A stretch of 64,000 nucleotides of DNA from Sphingomonas sp. (GTDB lineage: Bacteria > Pseudomonadota > Alphaproteobacteria > Sphingomonadales > Sphingomonadaceae), in assembly GCA_017849555.1 (NCBI GenBank), contig JAFIGU010000006.1, forward strand, positions 1-64,000. The letters are read 5' to 3'. The notes beneath the pieces are model-generated. The model saw only the letters and a program-made list of their open reading frames with translations. It was not told the origin of the DNA and ran no database searches. Shown piece after piece: positions 8,378-16,127 of this stretch. The translations under genes and the position numbers were made by a program. Within the stretch, counting starts at the first letter, position 1. Every line of letters begins with the position of its first letter.

Positions 8378-9385
8378 ATGACGAAGAAGATATTGGCCGC
8401 GCTGGCCGCAGCAGCCTCGCTGCTGCCGCTCGCCGCGTCGGCACAGGAGGGCTGGCAACGTGGCGATCGCGGCGATCGCGGTGCGCCGCGCCAGGCAGCT
8501 CCGCAGCAACAGGCGCCCCGCCCGCAGCCGCAACCGCAGGCTCAGCCCCAACAGCGCTGGGATCAGGCGCAGCGCCCGCAATGGCAGCCGCGCGGCGATC
8601 AGGCCCAGCCCGGTCGTTGGGACGGCCAGCGGCAGCCGGGTCGCTGGGATGGCCAGCGCCAGCCGGGGCAACCCGGGCAGCCGGGTCGCTGGGATGGCCA
8701 GCGCCAGCCGGGGCAACCCGGGCAGCCGGGCCGTTGGGATGGCCAGCGCCAGCCGGGGCAACCCGGGCAGCCGGGTCGCTGGGATGGCCAGCGCCAGCCG
8801 GGACAGCCCGGGCAGCCGGGCCGTTGGGACGGTCAGGGTCAGCCTGGGCAGCCGGGCCGTTGGGACGGTCGGGGTCAACCGGGACAGCCCGGGCAGCCCG
8901 GTCGTTGGGACGGTCAGCGCCAGCCGGGTCAACCCGGCGGGTGGCAGGGCCGCCCGTCGAACGACGATCGCGCGCGCTGGCAGAATCGCGGGCGCGACAA
9001 TCGCGATGTCCGCTCGGGATGGAACGACCGCCGGGATTTCGTGCGCGATCGCTATGGCCATGACGACCGCCGCGCGTGGAACCGCGACTGGCGGCGCGAC
9101 ACGCGGTACAATTGGAGCAATTACCGCTACCGCAACCGCTCGGTGTTCCACCTGCCGCGCTATTATGCGCCCTATGGCTGGGATTACGGCTATCGCCGTT
9201 TCTCGGTCGGGGTGATGCTGTCGGCGCCGCTGTTCGTCGAGGATTATTGGATCGACGATCCGTGGACCTATCGCCTGCCGGAAGTCTACGGCCCGTATCG
9301 CTGGGTGCGCTATTACAACGACGCCTTGCTGGTCGACGTCGACAGCGGCGAAGTGGTCGATGTGATCTACGACATCTTCTGGTAA
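8378..9385 (+). CDS. RcnB-like periplasmic protein with G-R-W-D-G tandem repeats
   Basis: A 335-residue product. Start ATG 8378 is supported by GGAG at 8365-8368 and a clean signal peptide ([23 protein letters not shown]). Residues ~25-75 are Q/P-rich. Residues ~79-186 are eight GRWDGQRQP(GQPGQP) repeats. Then comes a basic D/R/W-rich stretch and a C-terminal RcnB-type domain ([15 protein letters not shown]...[47 protein letters not shown]). RcnB of E. coli is a periplasmic protein tied to nickel/cobalt homeostasis; many proteobacterial relatives have no known metal role. The repeat insert is unusual and makes the protein larger than typical relatives. Confidence 0.82.
   Translation: MTKKILAALAAAASLLPLAASAQEGWQRGDRGDRGAPRQAAPQQQAPRPQPQPQAQPQQRWDQAQRPQWQPRGDQAQPGRWDGQRQPGRWDGQRQPGQPGQPGRWDGQRQPGQPGQPGRWDGQRQPGQPGQPGRWDGQRQPGQPGQPGRWDGQGQPGQPGRWDGRGQPGQPGQPGRWDGQRQPGQPGGWQGRPSNDDRARWQNRGRDNRDVRSGWNDRRDFVRDRYGHDDRRAWNRDWRRDTRYNWSNYRYRNRSVFHLPRYYAPYGWDYGYRRFSVGVMLSAPLFVEDYWIDDPWTYRLPEVYGPYRWVRYYNDALLVDVDSGEVVDVIYDIFW
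8612..8935 (+). repeat. In-frame minisatellite (27/36/45-bp units) in RcnB-like gene
   Basis: Eight GRWDG-initiated units, with unit lengths 9, 15, 15, 15, 15, 12, 15 and 12 residues. All are multiples of the 3-residue GQP step, so slippage always keeps frame. DNA copies are near-identical (for example ggccagcgccagccgggg). This is coding repeat, not CRISPR: there are no unique spacers. Confidence 0.9.
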
Positions 9386-9459
9386 ATCAGCGCAGGCGGG
9401 CGTCGTTTCGTGCGGCGCCCGCTTGCCTTCGCGCTTCGGGCGCGCGAATTGGCGGCGCC

Positions 9460-10143
9460 ATGACGACCAGAATCGGACCTCCCGGCCATCCTTCGCCGGT
9501 ACGGCGCTTTATCGGAGAGCAGGTGCAGGCGCGGCTCGATGCCGATCCGCGGATGGAGCGGCTGCCGACCGATCTCGCGGTGGTCTATCGCTGCCGCAAC
9601 TATCTCGATGCCGCGCAATGCAAGCAATTGGTTGCGATGATCGATGCCGATCGCCGGCCCTCCACCTTGCTGTCCGATCGCGGCGATACCGCCTTCCGCA
9701 CCAGCGAGAGCTGCGACATGGACCGCTGGGCGCCGGCGGTGCGCGCGATCGACGAGGGGATTGCCGGCCTGCTCGGCATCGCGCCAGAAAATGCCGAGAC
9801 GATGCAGGGCCAGCGTTACGCCGTCGGCCAGCATTTCCGCCCGCATCACGATTATTTCCACGAGAACGAAAGCTATTGGCCGGTGATGAAAGCCAGCGGC
9901 GGGCAGCGGACGTGGACCGCGATGATCTACCTCAACGATGTCGAGGAGGGCGGGGCGACCTGGTTTCCGCAGGCGGGCCTGCGCGTCGCGCCGCAGCGCG
10001 GATTGCTGCTCGCGTGGAACAATATGGCGGCGGACGGCAGCCCCAATCCGGCGACGCTCCACGAGGGGTCGGCGGTAACCGAGGGGGTGAAGTATATCGT
10101 CACCAAATGGTTCCGCGAGGCGCCCTGGGTGGCGGCGGGGTAA
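9460..10143 (+). CDS. 2OG-Fe(II) oxygenase, prolyl 4-hydroxylase-like
   Basis: A 227-residue enzyme of the P4Hc type. The iron site is H129-x-D131 (RPHHDYF) plus distal H201 (TLHEGSAVTEG), and K211 ten residues later (VKYIVTKWFRE) is the expected 2-oxoglutarate ligand. The EEGGATWFPQAGLRVAPQRGLLLAWNN segment is typical of the double-stranded beta-helix core. It should hydroxylate a prolyl or similar side chain using 2OG and oxygen. The start at 9460 follows gcggcgcc and gives a full-length domain; the reading frame is open further upstream but overlaps the RcnB-like gene. It converges on the GST gene with one base between the two stop codons. Confidence 0.9.
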   Translation: MTTRIGPPGHPSPVRRFIGEQVQARLDADPRMERLPTDLAVVYRCRNYLDAAQCKQLVAMIDADRRPSTLLSDRGDTAFRTSESCDMDRWAPAVRAIDEGIAGLLGIAPENAETMQGQRYAVGQHFRPHHDYFHENESYWPVMKASGGQRTWTAMIYLNDVEEGGATWFPQAGLRVAPQRGLLLAWNNMAADGSPNPATLHEGSAVTEGVKYIVTKWFREAPWVAAG

Positions 10144-10144
10144 A

Positions 10145-10780
10145 TCAGCGTTTCTTGTCAGCCGCTGCGAAGAACGCGATCTGATCGGCTTGGGCTTTCC
10201 TGAACGCCGGCCGGTCGATCGTGCGGGCGATATAGGCTTCGGTCGCCGGCCGGTCGCCGAACGCGCGCACCAGCGGCACCCGCAATACGTCCGCCATCAG
10301 CAGATCGGCGACGGTGAAGCGATCGGCGACCAGCCATTCGCGCTCGCCGAATATCCTTTCGAGCTGGCCCAGCCGTGCGCTCAACCATCCGGTCAGCTGG
10401 TTGTCGGCATCGCCGGAGACGTTGAGGAACCACCACGGGACCGAGACCATCTCGATCGAATTGAGCGCGGCGATCGTCCATTGCATCACCTGCGCCTGTC
10501 CGGCCGGATCGCTTGGCATCAGCCGCTCGCTTTTCCGCGCGAGATGCAGCAGCATCGCGCCGCTTTCGAACAGTTCGAGGTCGCCGTCACGCAGGAACGG
10601 CACCTGGCCGAACGGCTGTTGCGCGAGGTGGTTCGTCTCGCGGCCGTCGAAGGCGACCGTCCGCATTTCATAGCCGAGGCCGGCTTCCTCGCATGCCCAT
10701 CTCAGCCGCAGATCGCGCACGAAACCGCGCGGGCCTTGCGGCACCCAATCATAGGTCCAGATCGTCAGGTCGCTCGTCAT
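10145..10780 (-). CDS. Glutathione S-transferase family protein
   Basis: A 211-residue protein with an N-terminal thioredoxin-like domain (residues ~5-85: LTIWTYDWVPQGPRGFVRDLRLRWACEEAG, then QQPFGQVPFLRDGDLELFESGAMLLHLA with the cis-Pro and ESGA glutathione-binding motif) and an all-alpha C-terminal domain (WLVADRFTVADLLMADVL). It should bind glutathione and conjugate or isomerise small molecules in the cytoplasm. The substrate class is not clear. It lies 10 bp downstream of a LysR gene on the same strand, so the two are probably co-transcribed. Confidence 0.88.
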   Translation of the reverse strand: MTSDLTIWTYDWVPQGPRGFVRDLRLRWACEEAGLGYEMRTVAFDGRETNHLAQQPFGQVPFLRDGDLELFESGAMLLHLARKSERLMPSDPAGQAQVMQWTIAALNSIEMVSVPWWFLNVSGDADNQLTGWLSARLGQLERIFGEREWLVADRFTVADLLMADVLRVPLVRAFGDRPATEAYIARTIDRPAFRKAQADQIAFFAAADKKR

Positions 10781-10790
10781 TGCCGGCTTC

Positions 10791-11675
10791 TCACCCCGTA
10801 AACCGCGGCACCCGCGCGATCAGGAAATCGAGCACCGCGCGGATCCGCGGTTCGTGGCGCAGCCGCTCGGGATAGACCAGCCACAAATGGGTTATTACTT
10901 CCTTGAGCGGCGGGACGCAGCGGATCAGATCGGGGTCGGTGTCCGCCGCGAGGCACGGCAGCGCGGCGAGTCCGGTGCCGGCGCGCACCGCCGCGAGCAG
11001 CCCGGTGGAGGAATTATGGTGCATGATCACCTTCTCCTCCAGCCCGCTCGCCGCCAGCCACGCCTGATAATGCGCCCACACCCCAGGCTCGCCGCCGCCG
11101 ATGAAAGGGTGGTTCACCAGCTCGGACATATGGCGCGGCACGCCGTGTCGCTCGGCATAAGCGCGGCTGCAATAGACCGTCCAGGGATCGGCGGTCAGCA
11201 GGCGCCAGACGAGCCCGGCGCCGCGCCGTTCCTTGCTGACGCGCAGCGCGATATCCGCCTCGCCCCCGGCCAGATCGCGAACGTCCTCGGTGGTGTCGAT
11301 CTCGATATGGATCGAGGGCTGGGCGATGCGCAGATCGCCGATGATCGGCATCATGAAGGTAAAGGCGAAGATCGGCGACAGCGTGAGGCGCACCACGCCC
11401 TCGGCGCTGCGCCCGAGCAGCGAGGCTTCGTCGGTCAGCCGGCGTAGCGCGTCCTGCGCGCTCCGCGCGTGGGTCAGTAACGCTTCGCCCGCCGGGGTGA
11501 GCAGATAGCCCGCCTGTCGGCGATCGAACAGGATCACCCCCAGCGCCTCCTCCAGCGCGGCGACGCGTCGCGCGGCGGTGGTCTGGCTGACGCGCAGTGC
11601 GCGCCCGGCGGCGAGCGTGCTGCCCGTTTCCGCAACCGCAAGGAAATGGCGAACGTCGTCCCAGTCCGGCGTCAT
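10791..11675 (-). CDS. LysR-family transcriptional regulator
   Basis: A 294-residue protein: N-terminal winged HTH (DWDDVRHFLAVAETGSTLAAGRALRVSQTTAARRVAALEEALG, residues ~3-62) and a LysR substrate-binding domain (residues ~90-290). ATG 11675 gives the canonical MTPDWDDVRHFL start; an upstream in-frame ATG at 11714 would add 13 unlikely residues. Unlike many LysR genes it is in line with, not divergent from, its probable partner, the GST gene 10 bp downstream. The inducer is unknown. Confidence 0.9.
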   Translation of the reverse strand: MTPDWDDVRHFLAVAETGSTLAAGRALRVSQTTAARRVAALEEALGVILFDRRQAGYLLTPAGEALLTHARSAQDALRRLTDEASLLGRSAEGVVRLTLSPIFAFTFMMPIIGDLRIAQPSIHIEIDTTEDVRDLAGGEADIALRVSKERRGAGLVWRLLTADPWTVYCSRAYAERHGVPRHMSELVNHPFIGGGEPGVWAHYQAWLAASGLEEKVIMHHNSSTGLLAAVRAGTGLAALPCLAADTDPDLIRCVPPLKEVITHLWLVYPERLRHEPRIRAVLDFLIARVPRFTG

Positions 11676-11800
11676 GTCGCTATTCTGCACTTTTGCAGAA
11701 CGAGTCGGCAACATCGTTGTTCGTCATTTGCGGTCGGGTGCGCCTATATGAAGGCAAGCGTTGGCGCCGACGCGACTGACCTTCACCCCGGAGACTATCG

Positions 11801-12121
11801 ATGAAAACGATCCTGTCGCTCGCGGCGCTTGCCGCGGCTGTCGTCGGCGCGCCCGCGTTTGCGCAGAGCGATGCCCCCCTTCCTTCGGTCAGCGTGCGCC
11901 ACGCCGACCTCGACCTGTCGAACCCGCGCGACGTGAAGCGGCTCGATTACCGTATCGTCCATGCCGTGACCGGCGTGTGCGGGACTGCGTCGAGCGCCGA
12001 TCCGGAGGGCCAGACCAATGTCCAGCGCTGCCGTGTCGAAACGCTCGCCGCGGCCAATACGCAGCGGGCGGCGTTGCTGGCGGCGGTGCCGTCGCGGGCG
12101 ATTCTCGCCAGCGCGCGTTGA
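11801..12121 (+). CDS. UrcA family secreted protein
   Basis: A 106-residue protein with a signal peptide ending at AFAQ (residues 1-22) and the short UrcA domain: VSVRHADLDLSNPRDVKRLDYRIVHAVTGVCG, then a second conserved Cys in NVQRCRVETL. UrcA proteins are small periplasmic proteins common in sphingomonads and caulobacters; their function is unknown. The two cysteines probably form a disulfide. It is monocistronic by appearance, followed by a palindromic repeat at 12146-12223. Confidence 0.88.
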   Translation: MKTILSLAALAAAVVGAPAFAQSDAPLPSVSVRHADLDLSNPRDVKRLDYRIVHAVTGVCGTASSADPEGQTNVQRCRVETLAAANTQRAALLAAVPSRAILASAR

Positions 12122-12145
12122 TCGAGCCCAACGCGAACCTTTAAT

Positions 12146-12223
12146 TCGTTCGCCCTGAGCCTGTCGAAGGGCGTCCCCGTCTCGATGGGACAAGAAGCCC
12201 TTCGACAGGCTCGGGGCGAACGA
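12146..12223. repeat. Sphingomonad palindromic repeat (CCTGAGCCTGTCGAAGGG)
   Basis: 27-nt arms (12146-12172 and 12197-12223) complementary except for one base, with core CCTGAGCCTGTCGAAGGG / CCCTTCGACAGGCTCGGG and a 24-nt loop. It lies between the urcA-like gene and recJ. The core sequence is a familiar dispersed palindrome in sphingomonad genomes; a terminator role is possible. Confidence 0.8.
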
Positions 12224-12327
12224 TGGAGGGGGATCGCGTTCTACCGCACTATTCAGCCGACAGCCCGGCGGCGCCTCCAGCGCTGACCGGGCTGTCGCTA
12301 TCTGCGCAAAACGTGGCAATAGGGGGG

Positions 12328-14088
12328 ATGACTCCCAACGCGGTGCTTGGCGTAGAACGCTCGATCCTTGGCCAGCCGTGGCGCTGGCGCGCCTTGGCTG
12401 CCGACCAGCGCGACGATTTCGCGCCCGACGATCTCATTACCCAAATCCTGCTGGCGCGCGGCTGCCCGCGCGAGGCGCTCGACCTGCATCGTGTGCCGAC
12501 GATCCGCGGCTTCATGCCCGATCCCTCGATCTTCAACGATATGGATCGCGCCGCGGCGCGTCTCGCCGATGCGGTGACACAGGGCGAGCAGGTCGCGATC
12601 TTCGGTGATTACGATGTTGACGGCGCGACCTCCGCCGCGCTGATGATCCTGTTGCTGCGCGATCTCGGGCTCGAGGCGCGGCCGTATATCCCCGATCGGC
12701 TGATGGAGGGCTATGGCCCGTCGGGGCCGGCGCTGGTGCGCTTGGCGCAGGAGGGGGCGACGCTGATCGTCACCGTCGATTGCGGCGCGCAGGCATTCGA
12801 TGCGCTCGCCGCGGCGCGCGAGGCGCCGGTCGATGTGATCGTCGTCGATCATCACCAATGCGCCAGCGCGCTCCCCGTGGCGCATTCGCTGGTCAATCCC
12901 AACCGGCTCGATGAGACCGAGGGGCGGGCGCACGGCCATCTCGCCGCGGTGGGGGTGGCGTTCCTGCTCGGCGCGGCGCTGCTGCGCGAATTGCGCGCGC
13001 GCGGCTGGTTCGCGAACCGTGTCGAGCCGCGGCTGATCGACCTGCTCGATATCGTCGCGCTCGGCACCGTCGCCGATGTCGCGCAATTGCGCGGGCTCAA
13101 CCGCGCCTTCGTCGCGCAGGGGCTGAAGGTGATGGCGGGGCGGAAGAATGTCGGGCTCGCCGCGCTGATGGATGCGGCGCGGCTGACCCGCGCACCGACC
13201 GCGAGCGATCTCGGCTTCGCACTGGGCCCGCGAATCAACGCGGGCGGGCGGGTAGGGCGCGCCGACCTCGGCGTGCGCTTGCTCACCACGCGCGACGCGG
13301 CCGAAGCGCGCACGATCGCGACTGAGCTCGACCGGCTCAACGAGGAGCGCCGCGCGATCGAGGCCGCGGTGCAGGAGGCCGCCGAGGCGATCCTGCGCAG
13401 CGACCGCGCGGTGACCGTGGTGGCGGGGGCCGGCTGGCATCCCGGGGTGATCGGGATCGTCGCGGGGCGGCTCAAGGAAAAGCTCGGCCGCCCGGCGATC
13501 GTCATCGCGCTCGACGAAGCCGGGGTCGGCAAGGGATCGGGGCGTTCGATCACCGGGGTCGATCTGGGGCAGGCGGTGCTCGCCGCGAAAGAGGCGGGAC
13601 TGCTCGTCGCCGGCGGCGGACATGCGATGGCCGCGGGGCTGACGATCGCCGCCGAAAACGTCGGGGCGTTCGGCGATTTCCTTGAGGACAAGCTCGCTGA
13701 GAAGGTCGCGATCGCCGCGGCGGACCGTGCATTGCTGGTCGATTCGATTCATGCGGCGGGCGGGGTGACCCCGGAGCTGGTCAATGCGCTCGAAGCGGGC
13801 GGGCCTTATGGCACCGGCTGGCCGTCGCCGCGCGTCGCGGTGGGGCGGGTACGCCCGGTGCGTGTCGATATCGTCGGCAACGGCCATGTCCGCGCGATCG
13901 TCGCCGGCGACGACGGGCGCAGTTTCAAGGCGATGGCGTTCCGCGCGGCGGATAATGCGCTGGGGCAGGCGCTGCTCGGCGCGGGGACCCACCGCCGGCT
14001 GTGGCTCGCCGGGCGCGCGAAGCTCGACGATTGGGGCCAGCGCCCCGTGGCCGAGCTCCATCTCGACGATGCGGCCTGGGCCGATTGA
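12328..14088 (+). CDS. recJ: Single-stranded-DNA-specific exonuclease RecJ
   Basis: A 586-residue 5'-3' ssDNA exonuclease of the DHH superfamily. It acts in RecF-pathway recombination and mismatch or base-excision repair. DHH domain: FGDYDVDGATSAAL (D94, D96, D98), LIVTVDCGAQ, VIVVDHHQ (D174-H175-H176), IVALGTVADVAQL. DHHA1: VTVVAGAGWHPGVIGIVAGRLKEKLGRPAIVIAL, KGSGRSITGVDLGQAV and GGGHAMAAGLTI. The C-terminal OB domain follows (residues ~460-586). The start at ATG 12328 gives the usual N-terminus, though AGGGGGG is very close to it; GTG 12313 is an alternative. tRNA-Glu follows. Confidence 0.95.
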   Translation: MTPNAVLGVERSILGQPWRWRALAADQRDDFAPDDLITQILLARGCPREALDLHRVPTIRGFMPDPSIFNDMDRAAARLADAVTQGEQVAIFGDYDVDGATSAALMILLLRDLGLEARPYIPDRLMEGYGPSGPALVRLAQEGATLIVTVDCGAQAFDALAAAREAPVDVIVVDHHQCASALPVAHSLVNPNRLDETEGRAHGHLAAVGVAFLLGAALLRELRARGWFANRVEPRLIDLLDIVALGTVADVAQLRGLNRAFVAQGLKVMAGRKNVGLAALMDAARLTRAPTASDLGFALGPRINAGGRVGRADLGVRLLTTRDAAEARTIATELDRLNEERRAIEAAVQEAAEAILRSDRAVTVVAGAGWHPGVIGIVAGRLKEKLGRPAIVIALDEAGVGKGSGRSITGVDLGQAVLAAKEAGLLVAGGGHAMAAGLTIAAENVGAFGDFLEDKLAEKVAIAAADRALLVDSIHAAGGVTPELVNALEAGGPYGTGWPSPRVAVGRVRPVRVDIVGNGHVRAIVAGDDGRSFKAMAFRAADNALGQALLGAGTHRRLWLAGRAKLDDWGQRPVAELHLDDAAWAD

Positions 14089-14163
14089 GCGAATGATTGA
14101 ACGATTGTTGCTTTGCCGCCTTGACCGCGCGGCCCGGCTCGCCTAACCGCCCTCTCGCCCAAC

Positions 14164-14238
14164 GGCCCCTTCGTCTAGCGGTTAGGACGCGGCCCTTTCA
14201 CGGCTGAAACACGGGTTCGATTCCCGTAGGGGTCACCA
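14164..14238 (+). tRNA. tRNA-Glu (anticodon TTC), CCA encoded
   Basis: Full cloverleaf: acceptor GGCCCCT/AGGGGTC, D-arm GTCTAGCGGTTAGGAC, anticodon loop CCTTTCACGG with TTC, T-arm ACGGG-TTCGATT-CCCGT, discriminator A and encoded CCA (14236-14238). Its last 16 bases plus one T form the 17-bp repeat that recurs at 27321, making this tRNA the integration site of the island downstream. Confidence 0.97.
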
Positions 14239-14239
14239 T
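14223..14239 (+). repeat. attL: 3' end of tRNA-Glu, 17-bp direct repeat
   Basis: CCCGTAGGGGTCACCAT, identical to 27321-27337. Flanking bases differ on both sides (T/G before, T/A after), so the match ends exactly at 17 bp. This is the classic footprint of tyrosine-integrase insertion at a tRNA 3' end. Confidence 0.85.
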
Positions 14240-14503
14240 TGTTTTTCAATGGGTTAGATGCGTACAACGCGTCGCGGAGGCGGAACTTCGGTAATATTCC
14301 GGTTATATACGTCGTTGAACAACGGTGGACGGCGCTTCGCGATCCGATTCTCTCACGCACCTTCGAGAGGGCAACGCTGATGCCGATCTAGGCGCTTCGC
14401 GTCTTCGCGGTAACGGTCCACCGCCACCATGAAGATTGCCCGCCCGCGGGATGAGACCTTCCATCACCAGCCGATTCTCCGGCTGGTTCGATTGGAGGAA
14501 AAT

Positions 14504-15658
14504 ATGTCTCAGCAAAACGCTGCCGCAAGCACCCTCGGCACTCAGCTCTGGAGGAATGACGGCGGGTCACTGCCCGATTGGCTCCGACCAATGGTTCTCG
14601 GCAGCATCGAAGCCAACGGTACCTTTCTGATCGCTTCACCGCTGGGGCATCAGCGGGTCCATCGCGGTTATGTGGTCGTGGAGCAGTGCGGGGATGTGTA
14701 CGCGTGGCCGGCAGAAGAGGTCGACGAGCGCGTAGCTGAGATGAAAGAGCGGGCGATCGCCGCGTCGAAGCCCGTGAACATGGTTGGACCAGGCAAGAGC
14801 CTGAAGACTGCGATTCCGAGCCGGAAGCGGCAACGCGGGAAAACGGAAACCAAGCGGCCCCGAACCTATCCGCCCGCTCGCGGAACTCCCCCCAGCATCG
14901 AGTGGGTCTCAATCGAAGATCTATCCGTTGACGGAGACTATCAGCGGTCAATCGCGAACGATTCCTCCCGTCGCCTTATCGCGTCAATCGCTGCGCATTG
15001 GGATTGGCGACTTTGTATGCCGCTGGCGGTATCTCGCCGAATTGACGGTCGCTACGTGATAGACGGCCAGCACCGCTTGGCGGCTGCCCGAATGAGGCGA
15101 GACATTCCCCATCTTCCCTGCTGCATCGCTACCTATGATGGGGTTGCGGACGAGGCCGCGATGTTTGTCGCAGCAAACCGGGCTCGCCGGGCCATTAACC
15201 GACTGGACGACTTCCACGCGGCATTGGTCGCCGGAGATGAGGACGCCTTGGAGATCAACCGCGTGATCGAAGCCGCCGGCTTGCGAGTAGCGCGCCAGAC
15301 CAGATCGCAGGCGTGGTTGCCGGGTGAGGTTGCTTTCACAGGTAGCATTACCTCGGTGATGGGACGCTATGGCGAAGATCTGGTTCTTGAAGCTTTGTCC
15401 GCGATGGCGGAGGCGTTCAAAGGGCAGGTGCTTTCCAATGGCGCGTCGATATTCCTCGGGTTGACCAAGATAATGGTCTCGCCGCCGGAAGGACTGGAAC
15501 GGCATCGTCTGCTTCGATCGCTCTACGCTTTCGACATGAAGGGATGGAGCAGCTTTGTGCAGGGAACGAAAGGCGGTGACGGGAGAGCGCAAGCGATGCG
15601 GATTGCGATCCTCGAAGCCTATAACGATCCAGCTACGATGCAGCGGATAGCGGCGTAA
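14504..15658 (+). CDS. ParB/Srx-fold nuclease-like protein (DUF6551-like)
   Basis: A 384-residue protein. Start ATG 14504 is fixed by a strong SD (GGAGG at 14494-14498); an upstream GTG/ATG extension is not needed. Residues ~130-230 form a ParB N-terminal-like domain: IEWVSIEDLSVDGDYQR, then YVIDGQHRLAAARM (D187-G-Q-H-R191, the ParB/sulfiredoxin phosphate-binding motif) and FVAANRARRAINRLDDFHA. The N-terminal ~110 residues and C-terminal ~150 residues are not recognised. Such proteins occur in phages and islands and are often annotated as ParB-like or DUF6551; partitioning, nuclease or defence roles are all possible. First gene of the island. Confidence 0.75.
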   Translation: MSQQNAAASTLGTQLWRNDGGSLPDWLRPMVLGSIEANGTFLIASPLGHQRVHRGYVVVEQCGDVYAWPAEEVDERVAEMKERAIAASKPVNMVGPGKSLKTAIPSRKRQRGKTETKRPRTYPPARGTPPSIEWVSIEDLSVDGDYQRSIANDSSRRLIASIAAHWDWRLCMPLAVSRRIDGRYVIDGQHRLAAARMRRDIPHLPCCIATYDGVADEAAMFVAANRARRAINRLDDFHAALVAGDEDALEINRVIEAAGLRVARQTRSQAWLPGEVAFTGSITSVMGRYGEDLVLEALSAMAEAFKGQVLSNGASIFLGLTKIMVSPPEGLERHRLLRSLYAFDMKGWSSFVQGTKGGDGRAQAMRIAILEAYNDPATMQRIAA

Positions 15659-15662
15659 TGAA

Positions 15663-15693
15663 GGCGCCCGTCTGCCTGCGGCGGGCGGGCGCC
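15663..15693 (+). terminator. Hairpin after ParB-like gene
   Basis: Arms GGCGCCCG (15663-15670) and CGGGCGCC (15686-15693), 4 nt after the stop codon, with no T-tract following. Likely a terminator by position. Confidence 0.45.
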
Positions 15694-15856
15694 CTAGCAA
15701 ATTACCGCTAGCGATTACCGGGCATCACGAAATTCGCTCCAATCAGCCTCTGGTTTGTTCATGCGGTTGCCGAACATTCCGCCGGGCATCTTGGTCGATT
15801 GCCGGGCAGGGGGCAGTGAACCGCGCCGGTTTTGCTGGAGGCGTTGGGTTTGTGAG

Positions 15857-15989
15857 TCACGCTGCCATATCGATGTTATCCGCGACAGCATAATATTGCT
15901 CTTCGACTTCGGCAGGCGGGATGTTGCCGATGAGCTCGAGCGGCCGACGATGGGTCGAACCAGTCGATCCACTCGAGCGTCAACTGCTT
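15857..15989 (-). pseudogene. IS3-family transposase (OrfB) 3' remnant, frameshifted
   Basis: On the minus strand, AAG CAG TTG ACG... reads KQLTLEWIDWFD. After removing one extra base in the run at 15952-15954 it continues HRRPLELIGNIPPAEVEEQ then YYAVADNIDMAA and stop. This is the conserved C-terminus of IS3-group integrase-type transposases (EWVDWFNHRRLLEPIGNIPPAE). No other part of the IS and no terminal inverted repeats were found, so it is a decayed fragment. The rest of the 15.7-16.1 kb gap holds nothing recognisable. Confidence 0.75.
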
Positions 15990-16127
15990 GGGAAACAAAT
16001 CTCGGCGCCAGGGCCGTGATTGATGAAGATCAAATCCCTCCACATTGCAGTGGCGTAACGGACCGGTGAAGGCCGACTTCGGCCAGCTACGACGCTTTTC
16101 GATTATGTTCTTGAATTACCAGGGCGA

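Noticed and set aside
8612..8935. CRISPR-like array
   Set aside because: The 27-45 bp units are contiguous, lack unique spacers and translate in frame as GRWDG repeats.
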